From contig CM077595.1 of the NCBI GenBank assembly GCA_039654915.1, positions 43,245,501 through 43,309,500 on the forward strand: a DNA stretch of 64,000 nt, written 5' to 3'. This document shows, piece after piece, positions 57,550 to 64,000 of the stretch. Positions within the stretch are counted from its first letter, which is position 1, and the number at the start of each line of letters is the position of its first letter. This DNA is from Aquilaria yunnanensis (lineage: Eukaryota; Streptophyta; Magnoliopsida; Malvales; Thymelaeaceae). A program made the translations under genes and the position numbers. The notes beneath the pieces were generated by a model. It did no database searches. It was not told where the DNA came from and worked only from the letters and a program-made list of their open reading frames with translations.

Positions 57550-59951
57550 CTAAGGGTTCGCGGCGTCCCGAGAGCCACTCGTCTGGCCGCCCTTTTCCAT
57601 CACCTTCGGCGCTGGAATTGAAGGAGGAAGTTTCAGATGTTCGGCCTTGGACCATTTCCACCGAGGTCCCCCAGGAATGTTTAGACCCTCTAGAAAAGAG
57701 AGGTCCAGATCTGGGAACCTCTGGAGAACCTGGTGCCGAGCAAGGCAGAAGCCGTCCTGGAACGCGACCTTGCTCATCTGATCAGACTTGTTCTTCTCAA
57801 GCTCGAGGTCGTCAAGCTCGTCCTTCAGATCCTCGACCTCCTCCTCCAGGGCCTTTATCTGTTCCTCCCCCTTTGGCTCGTCCTTCAACGATTCGACCTC
57901 GGCTCGGAGAGCGTTATTCTCACACGTCAACGACACTATACGGCTGTCAGAACCAGCCTTGTGCTGAAGAAGATCCTCGTTGGCGGCGAGCATCCCCTTT
58001 ATTTGGTCGCCGAGGTCGGCGATCTTCCTGGAGGAGTCCTTTTGAAGTTCTTCTTTTTCCTTCCGGAACTCCTCCCGAAGGGCAGCTATTTCTTTCTCAG
58101 CAGCCTCTTTCAGCTGATGGTTCTTGGCGACCAACTCTGCCAGCGCGGTCCTCGTCTCATTCATTGTTCGAGTGGCCGAAGTTCGAAAAGCAGCCTCCCT
58201 GGCCACCCGAACTCGGAGAAAGGCGGTGTACCCCATCAGCTGCAAAAAATAAACACAAGGTCAGTACGAACCAGAAACTTAGGAAAGAATTGAAGGGAAA
58301 GAGCTGTGAAGGATATACCTGAGCAGCATGCTTGGTAATCTTTGCGGCGAGGGTATTATCCCCCGGGTGGGCCGCCGCTATAGCCCTGAAGGAGGCCTCG
58401 GTGAGCACCCCCTTCGAAATTTCCTTGGCCATTTGAGGAACGTCCTCGGAGTACATATTCATGTCCTCCGTGAATGTCCAAAAAGGCTCCTTGGGTATCT
58501 TCCCTTGCGGGATTTTCGCATCCCGAAGAGCTCGTTTCCGAGCATGATCGGCCACCCAGCCTGGGGTAGTCAACCCCCCTGCGTGATAAGAATGAGAAGG
58601 AGATTAAAGACAAAGAAGCCAATCCAGAAAAAACAAGAGAACTACACTTTGTCTGGAAACAAACCTGGCGGAACCTCGACAACATCGTCCTCGGAGTCCT
58701 CGACGGAAATGCCCTTACCCTTCCGCTTGCGCCGCTCCTCGGCAGAAGGTACTTCTACCACTACAGCACGGAGGGCCTGTGACGCGGTAGGACTCTGAGG
58801 GGGAACGTCGGTTGAAGGGACCTCGGAAGCAGCAGCCTCAGACGCCAGAACTTCGGCTGTCCCAGGCTCCTCGGCGGTCTCCTCGGGGATTTCTTCTCGA
58901 ACAGCTCTTCTTGCCCGTTTCCTCGAAGGCCCCGCGCCAGTAGACTTCCGCCTTCGGGAAGACACCTTGTTCGTCTGGTCGCCCTCCTCCACTTGGCCGG
59001 TGAAAAGGGACTTGTAATAGGCGGCAGTCGCGTCGCCCATCTCTGAAAAAGGAGAGAAACATCAACGTGAGTCCAAGGAAAGAACAGTAAAGGAGTAGAA
59101 GATAACTCACTTTCGGCAAGCGTTTCGAAAGAAATTTCCTCCTTAAGAAGCTTGACCAACCAGGAATCCTTCCCGGCGATGGTAAGAGCTGGCATCCCGA
59201 GGTCAGTCTCGTGCTCCTTTACCACCTTTAGCTCCCGAAGGACCTCTTCGGTCATCAACCTCCAGTTGATTGGAAAAGGGTAAAGGGCGAGCGGAACGAC
59301 CTCGGGATCCCAGTCAGAGACAGCCCGAATGCGGGCGTCGAAATCCACGAACAAGGAAGCTAACTCTGGGGTCAGCAGCATCCTCGGATCAGCAACGTCC
59401 ACATCCAGTGTTCCCTGAGCCCATCTGGTCGGAACATACGACCAGGCCTCGTCCATCTTCATGAAGAAAAACTTCTGTTGCCACCCCCGCCAGCTATCTT
59501 TAGTGGCGAAGGTGAACATGAATTTCTTGCTCCCGAATCCCCGAGGTAGCATGAAATAGAAGCCACCATTCGGGACCACAGAGAGCTTGTAGTACTGCAT
59601 AAAAATTCTGAAATTGGGTTCTATCCCGAAGACGCCACACATGCAGAGGTAAGCGTTAAAATAGCAGAACGAGTTCGGGGGAAGCTGGTTCACAGCAATG
59701 CCATGAAATTTGCAGAACTCGCACACCATCTTCGAGGGAGGATACCGAAGACCGGCCTTCAGCTGGGCTCAAAAAACGGTAACCTCCTTGCTGTGGTTTG
59801 AAAAAGCATAATGGCTAGAGCGAGGCAGCCTAGTGATGGCGTAAGAGGGAAGAAAGAATTTTTTCTTCCACCTCTCTAACTTTTCAGGGGTGGTGCAACA
59901 AGGATGGGCTAAAAGAGGCTGTCAGCTCTCAGGAATGGGCATTTTTGACAT
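57550..59951 (-). pseudogene. Antisense accessory gene of gypsy M (four exons, two stops)
   Basis: On the - strand: exon 1 59951-59111 (841 bp), exon 2 59042-58665 (378), exon 3 58578-58319 (260), exon 4 58239-57550 (690), total 723 codons, with all three introns GT-AG and phases 1, 1 and 0. The product would have the conserved N-terminal domain, a Pro/Ser/Glu linker with basic clusters RRRK and RKRARR like a nuclear signal, a short conserved exon 3 (KEPFWTFTEDMN) and a coiled coil of about 230 residues. Two stops lie in exon 1: TGG to TGA at 59922-59924 and CGA to TGA at 59769-59771. Both are of the methylation-decay type. All splice sites are intact, so M shows the ancestral gene structure best. 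Confidence 0.88.
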
Positions 59952-60202
59952 AAAAATGAGTTTGAAAATGGAAGAAAACAGTTTCCAGAGAAAAACTCAA
60001 AAGAACACAGGGATCAAAGCGCTCTGAAAAACAAAAACCCACCGAAAGATTTGCCAAAATCTGAGGACGCCGTCGTGAAAGTTGGCTGGAAAAAAGCTCT
60101 GATTAAGGTAGCTCCGCCACAGAAAGCAAGAAAGTGCAAGAACAGGGGCAAAGCAGAGAGGAGAGCAGAAGTGAAAGCAAAAGGAACTTATGGCAGAGTG
60201 GG

Positions 60203-60347
60203 CTATTTATAAGCCAGAAATGGGTAACCGAAAAATCGTCATAAGTACCCTTTGGAGGCGAACCGTCGCCGTAACTGCTCTCTGCACCTGAAAAGGCACG
60301 CCCTCTGTAACCGACGCCACTCTCCTCCAATGGCAAAGCGCCACGTG
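60203..60347 (-). promoter_or_regulatory. Promoter of the M accessory gene
   Basis: On the - strand a CTTATAAATAG box (60203-60213) lies about 255 bp before the start and CACGTG (60342-60347) about 135 bp upstream of it. Distances match element C. Confidence 0.75.
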
Positions 60348-60369
60348 TCAACCTCTGCGCGCAAATAGG

Positions 60370-60750
60370 GGACACATCCTCCAAACGTCCCTTGAAAGCT
60401 GGGACACGTCTTCTGACATCCCTGGAAAACTGGGATGAAACTGGGACACGCCGCTCAGACTGACACGCTTGGCCAAACAGACCTACAGAAACAAAGAGCA
60501 GGCCACCTCGAGGACGCCATGACATAGGCTATGGCCGAACAGCCCATGACCTTCGGGCAAGAGGTGTATCTTCGGCACAGGCTCCACCTCGAAGACACCA
60601 AAGAACAGGCCAAGGCCGAAGAGCCCATGATCTTCGGGGAAAAGGCGCATCCTCGGAACAGGTTAAGCTTCCAAAGAAACTCCTATACACAAACCTCGAA
60701 AAGAGATGCAAAACCGAAGTCTTCACTTCGGCTTTCCAAAGGGGGGCATG
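60370..60750 (+). repeat. Short tandem repeats and purine tract before the M 3' LTR
   Basis: Several copies of a GGGACACGTC-CTGACATCCCT unit (60370-60450), then two copies of the 75-bp unit (60507-60663), then the purine tract AAAGGGGGGCATG (60738-60750). Confidence 0.72.
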
Positions 60751-61633
60751 TGATAGCCAAATGCTATCGCCTCTATCTGGCCGAACTCCCTGCCACAATG
60801 ATGGCCAGAAGAAGCTGGCGCTACCCGAGAAAAGGTGCGATCAGGCACCTCGGGAGATAGCCGAATAGCTCTGAGCCCGGCACGCCAGGAAACCCCGAGG
60901 ACACTACTCGCCCCCCCAAGGTTGTGAACATATCGCCTTCGGAAAAGCGGCACCAGACATAGCGAGCCGAACATGATATCCCCGAAGGCGGAACTCCCTG
61001 AAACTGGGAACCCCCGAACTGAGGGCTTATTTCCCGAAGAGGCTCTGTCCGAACTAGAGGACGACCTCACCCAGGGACCCCGGGAGTACGGCAGGGGATT
61101 TATGGAAGCATTTAAGGAAGCCTCTGAAACGTCCTTTCACAGACGTCATAAAGTCGCCTGAATAGGCGCTCTGACATACGGACGCCATCAGTATCACATC
61201 ATGGCCCATCTCAGCACGTGGCTCAGGACTACCTGCTACCAGCTATCTGTCCTCTACGCCCAGAAATTCAGGAACATCCGACCGAACACGTGTCGCGATC
61301 TGAACGGGCTAGGCACTCCTTTAAATACCAGGAATTAATACTGGACAGGAGGCTGGTTAGTTGGCCAAACACGGCTCCCACACTCTGAGAAAGCTATCAG
61401 GCGAGACCCTTCAGCCCTTTGTGCTATTTCCTCTGCCTTTTCTCAGCCACCACTGACTTGGGCGTCGGAGGCTCCCCCCCCCCCCCGGAAAAACACTCCG
61501 GGGGCCTCCTAACCCTTTGTTTCTGAGCTTTCAGGCACTCCCCTTCAGGCTGTCCATTCCACCAGACGTTCTTCCTCCCAGAAGTCTCTCCACCAGTCAC
61601 CATGACTATAAACGATGAGGCCCCTGGCTATCA
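60751..61633 (+). repeat. Gypsy M 3' LTR (883 bp)
   Basis: TGATAGCCAAATGCTATC...GGCTATCA, about 98.6 percent like the 5' LTR by eye. A run of 14 C near 61474 accounts for the length difference. It is followed by the duplicate ACCAC. Confidence 0.95.
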
Positions 61634-61638
61634 ACCAC

Positions 61639-62788
61639 CAATCTTAGTGGAAGTTGCAATGACACGACCAACCTCCGTGGAAGTTGCAATGACACCTTCG
61701 ACCTCCGCCACATCCTCCGAGGGTGGAAGAAGGGTATCCTTCTTTGGCTTCTTGGCCGAAGACGGTCCGCTCCCAGTAGTCTTGCGCCTCTTGGAGATGC
61801 CTTTCTTCGTTTGCTCTCCCTTCTCGGCCTGACCAAGGAAGAGAGACTTGTAGTAGGTAGCAGACTCGTTCCCCATCTCTGAAAAAGAGGGAAAACACCA
61901 ATGTGAGTCCAGACAACCACTTATGCTGAAAACTTCGAAAGGAAACTTACTTTCAAAAAAGGCTTCGTAAGTGAGCTCGCTTCGAAGGAGCTTCACTAGC
62001 CAGGACTCCTTCCCCTCGATGGCAAGAGCTGACATACCGAGATCCGTCTTATGCTCCATAACCACCCCCAACTCTCGAAGGACCTCATCGGTCATAAGCC
62101 TCCAATTGATGGGGAAAGGGTAGAGGGAGTGTGAAGGGACCTTGGCATCCCAGTCGGCGACAGCCCGGATACGTCTGTCGAAAGCCTCAAACCTCGCCGC
62201 CAACTTGGGAGTTAGCAACTTCTTGGGATCCACGACATCCGTCTCCAGCTTTCCCCGAGCCCACTTAGTCGGGACATGCGACCAGGCCTCCGCCACCTTT
62301 AGGAAGAAGAACTTCCTTTGCCACCCTCGCTAGCTATCCTTGGTAGCGAAGGTGAACATAAATTTCTTACTTCCAGATCCCCGAGGTAGCATGAAATAAA
62401 AGCCACCCTTCGGAATCGGATAAAGCTTGTAATACTGCATGAACAGGATAAAATGGGGTTCTACCCCGAAGACCCCACACATGCAGAGAAAGGCGTTGAA
62501 ATGACAATAAGAGTTGGGAGGAAGCTGATTCACGACTATGCCATGAAATTGGCAAAAGTCGCAAACCATCTTCGTTGGAGAATACCGAAGTCCGGCCTTC
62601 AGTTGGGCTCGAAAAACGGTAACCTCGTCATCCCGATTCATAAAGCTAAAATGATCGAGGTGGGGTAACCTCGTGGTGGCGTAGGAAGGAAGAAAAAATT
62701 TGGTTGTCCACTTCTCTAATTTTGCAGAGGTGGAGCAACAAGGGTGAGACATAAGAGATTGCCAACTTTCAGGAATAGCCGAAGACAT
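61639..62788 (-). pseudogene. Accessory gene of gypsy K, 5' part (exons 1-2)
   Basis: On the - strand: exon 1 62788-61951 starts MSSAIPESWQ and encodes the conserved domain with PPNSYCHFNAFLCMCG. A GTAAGT donor follows at 61950, and exon 2 starts at 61878 with MGNESATYYKS and a basic RRK/KKPKK linker. A TAG replaces Trp in DSWRGW (near 62331), as in D. M's target duplication ends this part at 61638. Confidence 0.85.
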
Positions 62789-63043
62789 GGCTGACCAAAA
62801 GTGAGACTTCGAAAAGAAGAAAAATGACTTCCGGAAGCTAAAAGAAAAGCAGAAACCGAAGGAAGAACCCACCAAAAGTCTTGCTGAAATCAGGATTCCT
62901 GGACGCCGTCGTGCAAGATGCCGAGAATCGCTCCGCTGTAAAAACCGTCGCTGGAAAAAGGAAAAAGGCAAGAGAAGACGCAAGAGCAAACGAGAGCAAA
63001 GTAAGAGTAAAGAAAAACAAATGAGGAGAATGACAGGAGAAGG

Positions 63044-63466
63044 CTTATATAGATCAAAGAAGGGAGGCCGAAAGGGTGTCATAATTGCTGCGCGAAGGCG
63101 AAACGTCGCCATAATTGCCCCTCGCGCGTGAAAAGACGTACCCATCCCAACCAGCACCTGCCATGTGTCGCCCTTCACGAGAAACTAGGACATGTTTTCT
63201 AACATCTTGAAAACTTGGGTGCACCCCCCCAGACTGACACGCCTAGTTTCAAAACATGACGGTCCACTAACCCATGGCAGAAAAAAGTAAAGAGGTTGGG
63301 GATCTCGAGGACACCAAAGGGCAGACAGGTGACACCTGTTCGAGCAAACCATGCGCCCAGGTGGTGAAATGCCTCCCCTGCGAACGTCGCACCCCTAGTC
63401 CTGAAAAGCACCCACAAAAGGACCACTAGCCGAAGTCTCCACTCTGACTTCCCGAGGGGGGGCATG
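63044..63466 (-). promoter_or_regulatory. Promoter of the K accessory gene and 3' spacer
   Basis: On the - strand a CTATATAAG box (63044-63052) lies 260 bp before the start; the G-box place reads CATGTG (63162-63167). The rest is non-coding spacer. The purine tract AGGGGGGGCATG ends at 63466. Confidence 0.68.
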
Positions 63467-64000
63467 TGATAGCCGAAGTGCTATCGCCCCGAACACCTAA
63501 GGACTCCGGAAAGGAGGGAGCCAAATGCCTGGGGCACGCGACCTCGGCAGCCCGCCAATACCAACCTCAGGAAACTACCGTATCGCCTCCATCGGGAAGG
63601 CGACCGAGTCAGCTTCGGGGAGAAGTGCCAGGCATCTTTTGCAGGTGAAAGTTCCCCGAAGGGCTAACTTCGGAGCCAGGGAAAGCCCCGAAGTACCACT
63701 GCGACTCCGGGAAAAGGTTCATCACTCCGAAGTGAGGCATAAACCAAGGGGACCTCGAAGGTACAGCAGGAGCCATCAAGGAGCCTATGACATTACGCCT
63801 GTACACCCTACACGCCGTCCTCGCAAGCACACTGACGTATCGCCACTACCTACGTCCTGTCATGTAGGGCTATGATTATCGCAGCTCGTGGCCCGAGGAG
63901 CCTGCAGGCGGCTAAGGGCCCCCCACGCCCAGAAGTACGGATGGTGTTCGTCCATACACGTGCTACAATCTGAAGGGCTCACCACCTCCTATATATACCA
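63467..64000 (+). repeat. Gypsy K 3' LTR, cut by window end
   Basis: Matches the first 530 bp or so of the K 5' LTR with a modest number of differences. The G-box (near 63957) and a TATATATA box (near 63991) are visible at the very end. Confidence 0.93.

Larger units (their letters stand above)
50778..61633 (+). mobile_element. Gypsy element M, complete
   Basis: A complete 10.86-kb Tat/Grande-like gypsy element with LTRs 50778-51656 (879 bp) and 60751-61633 (883 bp) and a perfect duplication ACCAC (50773-50777 and 61634-61638). By eye the LTRs differ at about a dozen sites. It belongs to the same family as C: the LTRs, gag-pol, repeat array and accessory gene are all alike. It lies in exon 2 of K's accessory gene and carries its own copy of the same gene. 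Confidence 0.96.
44597..64000 (+). mobile_element. Gypsy element K, split by L and M, cut by window end
   Basis: A + strand gypsy element with a 5' LTR (44597-45482), decayed and deleted gag-pol (to 48936), antisense accessory gene (49354-50772 and 61639-62788) and 3' LTR from 63467 to the window end. Solo copia LTR L sits in its integrase and gypsy M in its accessory exon 2. It is inserted in the leader of copia J after GATGC (44592-44596). Confidence 0.93.

Noticed and set aside
61470..61490. Poly-C run in the M 3' LTR as a functional tract
   Set aside because: The other LTRs have 6-8 C in the same place; length variation in a homopolymer is the simpler reading.
1..64000. CRISPR arrays, bacterial operons, tRNA or rRNA genes
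   Set aside because: None seen. The tRNA-like strings TGGTATCAGAGC and TGGCGCC are primer sites of retrotransposons.

Overview
This window is a block of nested LTR retrotransposons from a higher-plant nuclear genome. I found no host protein-coding gene, tRNA, rRNA or CRISPR that I can support. The plant assignment rests on plant-type Ty1/copia and Ty3/gypsy (Tat/Grande-like) polyproteins, an initiator-Met-type copia primer site, LTRs with TATA and G-box promoters, solo LTRs and a hAT-like element with TTCGGTT-rich ends. The species cannot be read from the sequence.

Layout, left half. An outer + strand gypsy element (D) is seen only as its 3' end (29946-32350). Into D went a - strand gypsy element, B (visible 3003-7865 and 27268-29945). 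Copia A (1-3002, end only) sits in B's 3' LTR. Gypsy C (7866-27267, target duplication TGTAT) sits in B's pol. A near-intact copia element P (14341-22661, target duplication GAGCC) sits in C just after its pol. Right of D lies a cluster of LTRs: gypsy LTR E, a degenerate reversed copia LTR G split by three solo LTRs (H, F, I), and a hAT-like element (34328-35946) inside F. Old decayed sequence follows (39666-41868).

Right half. A third copia element (J, 5' LTR and leader, 41869-44596) is interrupted by gypsy K (44597 to beyond the window end). K holds a solo copia LTR (L, 46983-48398) in its integrase region and a complete gypsy element M (50778-61633, target duplication ACCAC) in its accessory gene.

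The gypsy elements share one plan. An LTR is followed by a TGGCGCC primer site, one long gag-PR-RT-RH-RH-IN frame, a spacer (with hairpin-bearing repeats in C and M), an accessory gene on the OPPOSITE strand, and a purine tract before the 3' LTR. The accessory gene has its own TATA and G-box promoter and four exons with conserved GT-AG introns. It encodes about 720 residues: a conserved N-terminal domain, a linker with basic nuclear-localisation-like clusters, and a C-terminal coiled coil. Five copies are visible. This is the most interesting system in the window. Antisense accessory genes are known in Grande/Tat elements, but this intron structure and its conservation merit study.

Most gypsy frames are broken. 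In C, all five stops in one continuous 1,831-codon frame fit C-to-T changes, as expected of cytosine methylation decay. B and K appear to share an internal deletion of gag C-terminus, protease and RT. Copia P has one amber codon, and by eye its two LTRs differ at only two sites in 1,415 bp, so it is very young.
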